This document shows, piece by piece, positions 6,391-14,209 of a stretch of DNA of 64,000 bases. Position 1 is the stretch's first letter. Every line of letters starts with the position of its first letter. Both the position numbers and the translations under genes were made by a program. The notes under the pieces were generated by a model. It worked only from the letters and a program-made list of their open reading frames with translations. It made no database searches and had not been told where the DNA came from. Source of the DNA: Formicincola oecophyllae (GTDB taxonomy: Bacteria; Pseudomonadota; Alphaproteobacteria; Acetobacterales; Acetobacteraceae); assembly GCF_006542395.2 (NCBI RefSeq), contig NZ_CP038231.1, positions 1-64,000 on the forward strand, read 5' to 3'.

Positions 6391-7341
6391 TCACCCAAGC
6401 CAAGGTTCTGGGCTGGGGTTGAAGGCCAGTTCAGTGCAGGCCTTACTATTGGCTGCACCGCTGAGCTGGTTTTCGCAATAGGCCATTTCAACACCACAAG
6501 CCTTCTCCCCCTCAGCTGGGGGAAGGCTGGCTGGCACGGGCGCCCCCACCCAGCGCGCGAAGTCCCGCGCCCACTCCCCATAAAGCTGGGGAGTGGCATC
6601 AGTGAGGTCGTAAACCTCATGCAGGGCACTGCCGCCCTTGGCCAGGCTGCGCATCAAGGCAGCCTGGGTGGCTGTGGCGGCATCCTCCACATCCACAAAG
6701 GACCAGACCCCGTCAGCAGCGCCGATGAGGGGCATCTGCCCCGCTTTGAAGGCCTGGGCCACAACGCCGTCTTGCGTGTACCAGGTGCCAGGGCCGTATA
6801 TGAAACCAAAGCGCAGCGCTGTGGTGTTAAGGGGGGCTGCACGCAGGCGCTGTTCCTGCTGGTGGTACATGCGCGAACTCTGCCCCACTGAACCGGGGCC
6901 ATCCACCCTGAAGCCTGAGCTTTCCGTAGCTAGCTGCCCTTTGGGGGCAGCCAGGTAGAAGCCGCTTGACTGGCGCAGGTAATGCATTGTGCCCACATGC
7001 TGGGCCGCCGCCAGAAGGTTGGCGCCACCATCCAGGCGCAGGCGGGCATCTCCCGGCAGGGCGGCGGCCAGGCCGGCTGGGCTGTGAGGAAGGCTGCTCA
7101 GGAAATCCACCACGGCTGTGGGGCGGATGGCAGCGAAGGCCTTTTGGACATCAGCGCCATCAAGCACATCGCAACGCAGGGCCTGGGCGCCCAGGGCCTT
7201 GATGCGCTCAACGCTTTCAGGCCGGCGGGCCAAGCCCCAAACAGCGCAGCCACTGGCCAGGAGCCGCTTGAGGAGTGGCCGCCCCAGCGCGCCGCTGGCG
7301 CCAGCCACAAGCACGGTGGGGGTGGAAGTGGCTGCGGTCAT
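6391..7341 (-). CDS. NAD(P)-dependent atypical SDR/epimerase, candidate ceramide-pathway reductase
   Basis: An extended SDR-type oxidoreductase of 316 residues. The Rossmann motif VAGASGALG lies at 12-20, a SSGFY stretch at 125-129 and FIYGPGTWY at ~180-188. The expected YxxxK is not clean: Tyr159 is followed by Glu163. It is the last gene of the sphingoid-base operon, 29 bp after the oxoamine synthase, with AAAGGA before its ATG. In Caulobacter an epimerase-like SDR beside spt (CerR) reduces the keto-sphingolipid intermediate, so that role is the best inference. A sugar-nucleotide epimerase is the alternative. The stop codon abuts repeat cluster R2. Confidence 0.7.
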   Translation of the reverse strand: MTAATSTPTVLVAGASGALGRPLLKRLLASGCAVWGLARRPESVERIKALGAQALRCDVLDGADVQKAFAAIRPTAVVDFLSSLPHSPAGLAAALPGDARLRLDGGANLLAAAQHVGTMHYLRQSSGFYLAAPKGQLATESSGFRVDGPGSVGQSSRMYHQQEQRLRAAPLNTTALRFGFIYGPGTWYTQDGVVAQAFKAGQMPLIGAADGVWSFVDVEDAATATQAALMRSLAKGGSALHEVYDLTDATPQLYGEWARDFARWVGAPVPASLPPAEGEKACGVEMAYCENQLSGAANSKACTELAFNPSPEPWLG

Positions 7342-7370
7342 GGCGTGGTCCTTTTCAAGCCTAGTGAAAT

Positions 7371-8630
7371 TCAGGCCTTGATGGCGCCAACAGCTTTGCC
7401 AACCTGAGCGAAGGCCGCAATGGCCTTTTCAATTTGTGCTGGCGTGTGAGCTGCTGAAACAGAGCAGCGCAGCAGCGGGAAGTTGTCTGGCGTGGCGGGG
7501 GGCAGGGATAGGTTGACGTAAACCCCTGCCTCCAGCAGGCCGTTCCAGAAAGCCAGGGCCTGGGGGATGTCATCAAGCGTGACGGCCACAACAGGAGAGG
7601 GGTGTTCCCCCGTTTTGAGGCCAGCTGCGCGCAAGCCGCCATGAAGCTGCGCAGCGTTGGCACGCAGCTGGGCGCGAAGCTCGGGCTTGGCTTCAACGTC
7701 ATCAATCGTGGCCAATGTGGCCGCCACGATCTCAGGTGGGAGGGAGGCTGTGAACATGTAGGGGCGCGAGACCAGGCGCATCAAGTCGATGTCGTCATGG
7801 TCCGTCACGCAATAGCCACCCACCGTGCCCAATGATTTGGAGAAGGTTCCGACAATGAAGTCCACCTCCCCCTCACACCCGTCCAGCTCTGCAGCGCCAC
7901 GCCCGTTTTCCCCCAAGACGCCGAATGAGTGGGCTTCATCCACCATCAAGGCTGCACCGTTGGCTTTGCAGACTTCAGCGAAGCGCTTAACAGGGGCGAC
8001 ATTGCCCGTCATGGAATAGATGCCCTCAATCACCACCAGGCGCGCGCCGCTTTCGTGGGCGGAGCGCTTGAGGCGCTTTTCAAGGTCGGCTGGATCGTTG
8101 TGGCGGAACCGGATGACGCGCGCGCCTGAAAGCTTGGCGCCGTCATAGATGCTGGCGTGGCAGTCAGCGTCCAGAAACAGGATGTCATCTTTGTTCACCA
8201 GCGCTGAAATGGTGCCCAGGTTGGCCTGGTAGCCTGTGGAGAACACCATGGCATGCTTGCGGCCAAACAGCTTGGCCAAGCGCTGCTCCAGCTGCGCGTG
8301 GAGGGAGAACGTGCCGTTGGCGATGCGCGAACCCGTTGTGCCAACCCCCATGGAACGCGCCACAGCCTGGGCCTTTTCACGCGCTGGAGTGGATTGGCTC
8401 ATGCCCAGGTAGTTGTTGGTGCCGAACAACAGCGTGGGGCGGCCTTCAATCACTCCTTCAGAGGCGGAGAGGGGCTTTTCAATCACGACATTGAACGGGT
8501 CGCGCGGGGAGGCGTGAAGCATCTGGCTGCGCGTGTCGCGCAAATGGGCGTACTTGGCAAAAACACCCCCAGGCGCGCTGCCAGGCCCCTTGGCGCCAGG
8601 TTCCTGAGGGGTTGGTTTGGGCGCGCTCAT
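7371..8630 (-). CDS. spt: Serine palmitoyltransferase-like alpha-oxoamine synthase
   Basis: PLP enzyme of the family that condenses an amino acid with an acyl thioester. Next to an ACP and an acyl-AMP ligase the likely reaction is serine plus acyl thioester to 3-ketosphinganine. Visible features are the stacking His159 (DCHAS), DEAHS at 231-235 and the PLP Lys265 in GTFSKSLG, in a 419-residue type I fold. LLFGTNNYLG near residue 67 is typical of SPT and KBL proteins. Its ATG overlaps the ACP stop by 4 nt (ATGA). 2-amino-3-ketobutyrate CoA ligase or BioF are alternatives, but the context favours SPT. Confidence 0.85.
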   Translation of the reverse strand: MSAPKPTPQEPGAKGPGSAPGGVFAKYAHLRDTRSQMLHASPRDPFNVVIEKPLSASEGVIEGRPTLLFGTNNYLGMSQSTPAREKAQAVARSMGVGTTGSRIANGTFSLHAQLEQRLAKLFGRKHAMVFSTGYQANLGTISALVNKDDILFLDADCHASIYDGAKLSGARVIRFRHNDPADLEKRLKRSAHESGARLVVIEGIYSMTGNVAPVKRFAEVCKANGAALMVDEAHSFGVLGENGRGAAELDGCEGEVDFIVGTFSKSLGTVGGYCVTDHDDIDLMRLVSRPYMFTASLPPEIVAATLATIDDVEAKPELRAQLRANAAQLHGGLRAAGLKTGEHPSPVVAVTLDDIPQALAFWNGLLEAGVYVNLSLPPATPDNFPLLRCSVSAAHTPAQIEKAIAAFAQVGKAVGAIKA

Positions 8631-8902
8631 GCCTGGCCCCGCTGTTCGTCAAGGATGGACTTCAGGCAAACGGCCAAATCGTGGATGGTGTTGATGTCAG
8701 CCAGCTTGTCGAGGGGGACGGAGACGTCCAGCGCGTCCTCGATCTCCATGACGAAGTTCATCACCGCCAAGCTGTCAAAAGCCAGGTCCTGCATAATGCG
8801 GCTGTCGCCGTTGATGTTGCGCGGCACCTTGGGGTTGGCCAGGAGCCGCTCCACAATCAGGGCTGTGATGTCATCAACTGTTTGTGGATTCTCAACACTC
8901 AT
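8627..8902 (-). CDS. Dedicated acyl carrier protein of the sphingolipid operon
   Basis: A 91-residue ACP with the 4'-phosphopantetheine Ser44 in AFDSLAVM and the acidic helix after it (NFVMEIEDAL). It is distinct from the housekeeping AcpP at 43.8 kb. It overlaps the oxoamine synthase start by 4 nt, which suggests translational coupling. In Caulobacter the equivalent AcpR carries the acyl chain used by SPT. The same role is inferred here. Confidence 0.85.
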   Translation of the reverse strand: MSVENPQTVDDITALIVERLLANPKVPRNINGDSRIMQDLAFDSLAVMNFVMEIEDALDVSVPLDKLADINTIHDLAVCLKSILDEQRGQA

Positions 8903-9008
8903 TGGACCGGACCTTGGACGTTAAAACGGGGACGTTGGAACTGGGGCATTAAAACTGGATAACTGAACGGGGCGCCTGCAGGCGCCAATCGCGCAGTTGG
9001 TTGGGGCC

Positions 9009-10874
9009 TCAACCTGGGTTAGGGGCTGGGGCCTCGTCAAACTCGCCTGCTTGCAGCATGGCTTTTGCACGCGCACGGGTCAACTTGCCAGAGGATGTCT
9101 GGGGCAGGGAGCGTGGCGGCACCAGGATGACCTCCACCTCCACCCCATGGAGGCGGCGGAACAGCCCTGCTGTCTCCTCCCGCAGGCGTTCGCGGTTCTC
9201 AGGCTCGCTCAAGCGGCACTGGACGAGGGCAACCACCTTCTCGGCAACGCCGCCCCCCTCGCGCGGGCGGTCAACAGAGAACACGGCCACGTCACGCGCG
9301 CGCAGGCCATCGATCTCATGCTCAGCGGACCATTCAAGGTCCTGGGGCCAGATATTACGGCCATTGATAATGATAAGGTCCTTGGCGCGGCCTGTGACCA
9401 CGATCTGGCCGCGCAGGAAATAGCCCAGGTCGCCTGTGCGCAGCCAGCCATCGGGGCTCAGGCAGGCGGCGGTTTCCTCTGGCTTGCCGAAATAGCCGCT
9501 CATGATGCTGGGGCCGCGGACGAAGATCTCCCCAACCTTGCGTTCCTCCACTACGGCGCCCTGGGGGTCGCGCACTTCGATCTCATGGTCTGGCAGGGGC
9601 TGGCCACACAACACGAAGGTGCGCGCCATGGCCTCAGGGGAGGTGGGGGGGGTAGCGCGTTGCTCGCTTTCCAGCACGCGCAGGTCGACTGTGTCCGTCT
9701 CAATGCCGTGGCCAAGGGGGGCGAAGCTAATGGCCAAGGTCGTTTCAGCCATGCCGTAGCTGGCTACGAAGGCCTTGCGGTCAAAGCCGCGGCACGCGAA
9801 GGCGTCTGCGAACTGTTCCAGGATGTGGGGGCGGATCATGTCGCCGCCGATGCCGGCCACACGCCAGTTAGAGAGGTCGATGGGGTCACGCGCGCCCCTG
9901 CGGGCGCAGAGGTCGTAGCCGAAAGAGGGGCTGTAGGCGATGCTGGCCTTGTTGCGGCTCATCAGTTCCAGCCAGGTGTGGGGGCGGCGGGCGAATTCAC
10001 GCGTTGGCAGGAAGTCGATGGTGAACTGGCACACCAGGGGGGTGAGGAAAAAGCCCACCAGCCCCATGTCATGGTAAAGGGGCAGCCAGGAGACGCCACG
10101 GTCATCGCCGCGTTTGGCGTCACGCACCTGTAGGCCGTGCTGAGCGATGGCACGCGTGTTGGCCATGGCCGTTGCCTGGGTGATGCTCACCCCCATGGGG
10201 AAGCGCGTGCTGCCAGAGGAGAACTGCAGGTAGGAAAGGTCGCTTGGGCTGATGGTGGGCAGCGTGACGCTGCCTTCAGCTGGGGCGGCCATGGCGATGA
10301 GCTCTGCTGGGCGCCCACCAAATAAAAGCCCTTCCAGACCAGCCGTGATGTCGTCTGTCCAGCTACCGATTATTTCAGGCACGAACAAGGCGCGTGCGCC
10401 GCAGGCCTGCACCATGCCGTGCAATGTAGCTACGTATTGCTCCCGCCCGCCAAAAGCGATGGGCAGCGGCAAAGGCACAGCAACCAGTCCGGCATATTGG
10501 CAGCCGAAGAAAATACGCGCGAAATCCCCATCGCTTTCAGCCACGATGCCAACCCGGTCACCCTTTTGCAGGCCCAGCGCCAGGAGCTTCTGGGCGCATT
10601 CACGGCCTTGGCGGGCCAGGTCACGGTAAGTGAGAGCTTCCAGGAGGTCGCCACGGCCAGAATAAAAGTTGAAGCCCGTGTCGCCTTGGGCGGCGTAATC
10701 GAGGGCTTCAGGCAGGGTGCTGAAATCGCCCCGGCGTGTGGTAATGCCAGAGGCGCTTGGCGTGGGCGCAAGGGGTTTTGTTTGGGTTTGGGTGGCGTCG
10801 GGCAAACTCTGACTAGCTCCGTTCAGCGAGCCGGAGACGCGACACATTAAAGACGTTAAAGCATCGGCCGGCAT
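9009..10874 (-). CDS. Fatty acyl-AMP ligase / acyl-ACP synthetase
   Basis: ANL-superfamily enzyme that adenylates a fatty acid and probably loads it on the neighbouring ACP. The P-loop SSGSTRFPMGV follows YLQF, SYGMAETT lies in the middle, GWLRTGDLGYF marks the hinge region, and the catalytic Lys lies in SSGKLTR near the C-terminus. Such FAAL-like proteins usually act with a stand-alone ACP. The frame is open to a GTG at 10940. I place the start at ATG 10874, with ATG 10847 also possible, since none has a strong ribosome site. It is the first gene of the operon and lies 106 bp before the ACP gene. Confidence 0.85.
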   Translation of the reverse strand: MPADALTSLMCRVSGSLNGASQSLPDATQTQTKPLAPTPSASGITTRRGDFSTLPEALDYAAQGDTGFNFYSGRGDLLEALTYRDLARQGRECAQKLLALGLQKGDRVGIVAESDGDFARIFFGCQYAGLVAVPLPLPIAFGGREQYVATLHGMVQACGARALFVPEIIGSWTDDITAGLEGLLFGGRPAELIAMAAPAEGSVTLPTISPSDLSYLQFSSGSTRFPMGVSITQATAMANTRAIAQHGLQVRDAKRGDDRGVSWLPLYHDMGLVGFFLTPLVCQFTIDFLPTREFARRPHTWLELMSRNKASIAYSPSFGYDLCARRGARDPIDLSNWRVAGIGGDMIRPHILEQFADAFACRGFDRKAFVASYGMAETTLAISFAPLGHGIETDTVDLRVLESEQRATPPTSPEAMARTFVLCGQPLPDHEIEVRDPQGAVVEERKVGEIFVRGPSIMSGYFGKPEETAACLSPDGWLRTGDLGYFLRGQIVVTGRAKDLIIINGRNIWPQDLEWSAEHEIDGLRARDVAVFSVDRPREGGGVAEKVVALVQCRLSEPENRERLREETAGLFRRLHGVEVEVILVPPRSLPQTSSGKLTRARAKAMLQAGEFDEAPAPNPG

Positions 10875-10940
10875 GATGTTCTGCCCACGCGCGGGGCACG
10901 CCGCGCATGGCTGGGGCGCGTTTTTCTGATTCCTGAACAC

Positions 10941-11390
10941 GTCTGTAATACAGTTGGCCTGCCAACCTCAAGCCCGCACAGCCACGCAGCCATGGGAAAA
11001 GGTCCTGGCGCGGCAGGGCGGCAGACCTGGAAAGCACCGTTGGCGCCTGGCTGGGGCGGTATGCTGCTTTTGCCAAGCCCCCTTGAAGGCGCTTGCCCCC
11101 ACCCCAGCCCCAAAGCGCTGTGCAGGCGGTGGGAAAGGCGGCTAAGCCCTTCCACCATGGCCTTTTTCAATCAAGAGGTAACGCTGCCATGGCAGCGCGC
11201 CAAGGGGGAATAATGCACCAAGCCAGATGCGCAGCATGGGCCATGGCGCGCTTGGGTGTGGCATGGAGGCCATGTTGCAGGCATGATGGCAGGCAATGGT
11301 TGATTATGGGGCTGGGCGCGCGCTTGAACTGGCGCTTGGCACCTTAAACTTTAGGCAGTGAGCGGTGGCTCGTTTTGTTTTTATAGGTCA
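10941..11390. other. Gene-free stretch upstream of alr
   Basis: No supported gene: the reading frames here show no recognisable protein features or ribosome sites. The sequence is GC-rich with several GGCCATGG-like short palindromes. The promoter of the minus-strand sphingolipid operon should lie in its first part, but no clear boxes were found. Confidence 0.4.
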
Positions 11391-11410
11391 GGGCGCAAAG
11401 GCGCCCTTTT
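11391..11410. terminator. Short hairpin with T4 tail
   Basis: GGGCGC-AAAG-GCGCCC is followed by TTTTAAAA. The 6-bp GC stem and short T-run make a weak terminator or attenuator about 108 bp before alr. No gene upstream on the plus strand explains it. Confidence 0.4.
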
Positions 11411-11518
11411 AAAACCTATGGTTCAAAGCCTTGGCCGGGAGTCGGGCCGCAGCCAAGGCCATGGCGGAAAAAACGTGGCAGACGAGAGACAGGGGCAATA
11501 CTGGTGGGGGGAATTTCA

Positions 11519-12682
11519 ATGCGTGACAGTGGCCTGATGGATGTCAACCTGGATGCCTTCACGCGCAATTACGCACAGCTGTGTGCTATGGCCCCAGGCG
11601 TGCGCCTGGCCCCTGTGCTGAAGGCGGACGCCTATGGCCTTGGCATGATGGAGACAGGCCGTGCCCTTGGCGCCATGGCTGATGATTTCTTCGTGGCGTG
11701 GCCTGGGGAAGGGGCAGCGTTGCGCAGCGTGCTACCCAAAGCGCGCATTTTTATCCTCCATGGGTGCCACCCTGGGCAGGAGGGCATCTGTGCCCAGCAT
11801 AACTTAGTGCCTGTCCACAACACGCTTGAACAAGCCAGGCGCTGGGCGGCGATCTGCCCAGACCGCCCTTGCGCGCTGCATGTGGACACGGGCATGTCGC
11901 GCCTGGGGCTGGAGCAGGCCGAGCTTGAGCGGGAGCACGCCATGCTGGCGGGCCTGAAGCTTGAACTGGTGATGAGCCACCTGGCCTGCGCTGACGACCC
12001 TCAAAGCCCCCACAACGCCCACCAGAGGGAGCGCTTCCTGGCGGCCACAAAGCTGTTCCCCGGCGTGCCGCGCTCGCTCAGCGCCAGCGGGGGGCTTTTC
12101 CTAGGGCCTGATTACCATTTTGAGATGGTGCGCCCCGGCATTGCGCTGAGTGGCCATTCACCAGGCCACCACCCCCAAAGCGCTGCGCTGGAAACAGCCG
12201 TGCGGGTGGAGGTGCCCGTTCTCTGTGTGCACGACGTGGCCCCCGGCACAGGGGTGGGGTACGGGCTTTCATGGAGCGCCCAGCGCCCCACCAGGCTGGC
12301 CACGGTGGGCATTGGCTATGCTGATGGCTTCCTGCGCGCCCTCTCCCCAGGGGGTGGGAAAGCTGGTGCTAGCCTGTGGCTGGGGAAGCAACGTTTGCCT
12401 GTAGTGGGCAAGGTTTCCATGGACAGCATCATCGTTGACGCCACAGCCCTGCCAGAGGGCGCTTTGGCACCAGGGCAGATGCTGACGCTGGTTGGTCCGC
12501 AGCAAAGCGCTGACGAACTGGCCGCCTTGGCTGGCACCATCGGCTATGAGGTGCTCCTGGCGTTGGGCACGCACTTGCGCAGGCGCTATTGGCAGGCAGG
12601 GGCGCTGATGGGTGAGACCCCCTCAGCAGCGCAGACGCTGGCTGCCGTGCGCCAGGACGTTGGGGCCACGCACAGTGCCTGA
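11519..12682 (+). CDS. alr: Alanine racemase
   Basis: PLP enzyme interconverting L- and D-alanine for peptidoglycan. The PLP Lys35 lies in PVLKADAYG, the catalytic Tyr in GVGYGLSW (~245), and VSMDSI precedes the C-terminal beta domain. The frame is open to GTG 11504, but ATG 11519 (MRDSGLMDV) has a GGGGGG run 7 nt upstream and gives a normal 387 residues. A transporter gene follows after 12 bp and may be co-transcribed. Confidence 0.93.
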   Translation: MRDSGLMDVNLDAFTRNYAQLCAMAPGVRLAPVLKADAYGLGMMETGRALGAMADDFFVAWPGEGAALRSVLPKARIFILHGCHPGQEGICAQHNLVPVHNTLEQARRWAAICPDRPCALHVDTGMSRLGLEQAELEREHAMLAGLKLELVMSHLACADDPQSPHNAHQRERFLAATKLFPGVPRSLSASGGLFLGPDYHFEMVRPGIALSGHSPGHHPQSAALETAVRVEVPVLCVHDVAPGTGVGYGLSWSAQRPTRLATVGIGYADGFLRALSPGGGKAGASLWLGKQRLPVVGKVSMDSIIVDATALPEGALAPGQMLTLVGPQQSADELAALAGTIGYEVLLALGTHLRRRYWQAGALMGETPSAAQTLAAVRQDVGATHSA

Positions 12683-12694
12683 GGCCCCTGGTTG

Positions 12695-14209
12695 ATGGTT
12701 GAGCTGACCCCCCTCCAGCAAGATCTGCCGTCACCTGATGCACTTTGCAGCCAGCCTGGGCCAAGCCCACGCCACCCCAAAGGGTTGTGGTACTTGGTGG
12801 CCACAGAAGGCGCGCTGGCTTTTGCCACATTTGGCTTGACGTCACTTTTCGTCACGTGCTTGCGTTCGCACGTCCTGTTGCCGTCCGTGGCAGGCCAGGT
12901 GTGGGGGCTTGGGGCGTTTCAGGACAGTGCAAGCGCCCTTTACGGCGTTACCCAGGGCCACACTTCAGCAGCCTTCAAGGCCATGGCTGGCGCGTTGACC
13001 GCGCTGTTCATGGCAGCCCTTTACGCCATGCCCTTGTTGGGAAGCCCCCTTGTGGACCGCAGCCCCCATGTCGCCTGGCCAGTCCTGGGGGGGTGCGCGC
13101 TGCTGGCGCTTGGCTACGGCTTGCTGGCCTGGCCAGCCGCTTTTCTGGTGGGGCTGGCGCTCCTCCTTTTGGGGACGGCCTGCGTTGGCGTGCTGAAAAT
13201 GCAGGTGGGCGCCCTTTACGCCCAGCTGAACGATGCCATGCGCGCTGAAGCCTACCAGTATTATTCCCTTGGCGTGCAGGTGGCGGGCATCGCAGCGCCC
13301 ATCCTGGCTGGTTGCTTGGCTGACATCGCCTGGGGGCTGGCGTTCCTTTGCTCCAGCTTGTTCACCCTTGTGGCCATGGGCCTTTACGCGCTGGGCTTGA
13401 GGACGCTTGCCCCCCACCTGGTCGCCCAAAGCGCCCAGCCTTGCACTGCCACCACCCAAACAGAAGCCCAGCTTCAAACCCCTGGCACCGCAGGGGGGGA
13501 AAGCATCCCTACCACACCCAGGGGGAAGTCCTGGTTCAAGGCGTGGCCTAGGCTTAACAGGAACGTCCTGCTGTTGCTGGCACTAGTGCCTGTGCTGGCG
13601 CTGAGCGCCATCCCCAATGAGGAGATTTTTGACGGCTACCTTCTGTGGGGCCAGGAACGCTACAGCCTGACCCTGCTGGGGTGGCACCTGCCTGTCAGCA
13701 CGCTTTTAGCGCTTGATGGCGCCATAAGCACGGCCACAGGTTTTCTGGTTATTGTGGGGTGCCGCCGTTGGGAGCGTTGGTCAGGAGCTGCGCCAACCAA
13801 CCGCGCCCAGCTTGTGGCTGGCGCCCTGCTGGCGGCGCTGGGGTCTTTGTGCCTGGCGGCAGGTTCCTGGTTGCAGCCAGCGCCACACCCCGTCAGCCTG
13901 TGGTGGGGGGTGGGGTTCCACAGCTTCAACGATATTGGCTTCGCGTTGATTTACGGCGCTGGCATGGCGCTGTTTTCCCGCCTGGCCCCCAAGGGCTGGG
14001 GCACGACGATGATTTCCCTTTTCACTATGCATGTCTCCCTCTCCAGCTTGGCTATCGGGCGCCTTTCAGGGCTTGTGGGTGTGCTGGGGGATGGGCCTTT
14101 TTGGTGCCTGCACGCGGCAGCCCCCGCGGCAGCGGCAGGTCTGTTCCTACTTATGCTGCCTTCTGGGCGCCAGCCAGCGCCTGCTGGGGGGATTCAGGGC
14201 CAGCGGTGA
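12695..14209 (+). CDS. MFS transporter resembling the POT/PTR peptide family
   Basis: About 504 residues with roughly 12 membrane segments and a long Gln/Thr-rich cytoplasmic loop (~250-285) splitting the two halves. VDRSPHVAWPVLGGCALLALG in the first half and AYQYYSLGVQVAGIAAPIL in the second recall the POT family of proton-coupled di/tripeptide carriers, though the full EXXER signature is not evident. The substrate is not predictable, and the tandem with alr hints at amino-acid or peptide supply. The start is ATG 12695, with TTG 12692 also in frame. The 3' end overlaps the convergent antiporter gene by 59 bp. Confidence 0.7.
   Translation: MVELTPLQQDLPSPDALCSQPGPSPRHPKGLWYLVATEGALAFATFGLTSLFVTCLRSHVLLPSVAGQVWGLGAFQDSASALYGVTQGHTSAAFKAMAGALTALFMAALYAMPLLGSPLVDRSPHVAWPVLGGCALLALGYGLLAWPAAFLVGLALLLLGTACVGVLKMQVGALYAQLNDAMRAEAYQYYSLGVQVAGIAAPILAGCLADIAWGLAFLCSSLFTLVAMGLYALGLRTLAPHLVAQSAQPCTATTQTEAQLQTPGTAGGESIPTTPRGKSWFKAWPRLNRNVLLLLALVPVLALSAIPNEEIFDGYLLWGQERYSLTLLGWHLPVSTLLALDGAISTATGFLVIVGCRRWERWSGAAPTNRAQLVAGALLAALGSLCLAAGSWLQPAPHPVSLWWGVGFHSFNDIGFALIYGAGMALFSRLAPKGWGTTMISLFTMHVSLSSLAIGRLSGLVGVLGDGPFWCLHAAAPAAAAGLFLLMLPSGRQPAPAGGIQGQR

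Noticed and set aside
8997-10133. A 378-codon plus-strand frame
   Set aside because: Antisense to the acyl-AMP ligase; no motif.
10992-11213. Small gene upstream of alr
   Set aside because: No ribosome site, no hydrophobic or domain pattern, and overlapping alternatives in other frames are equally open.
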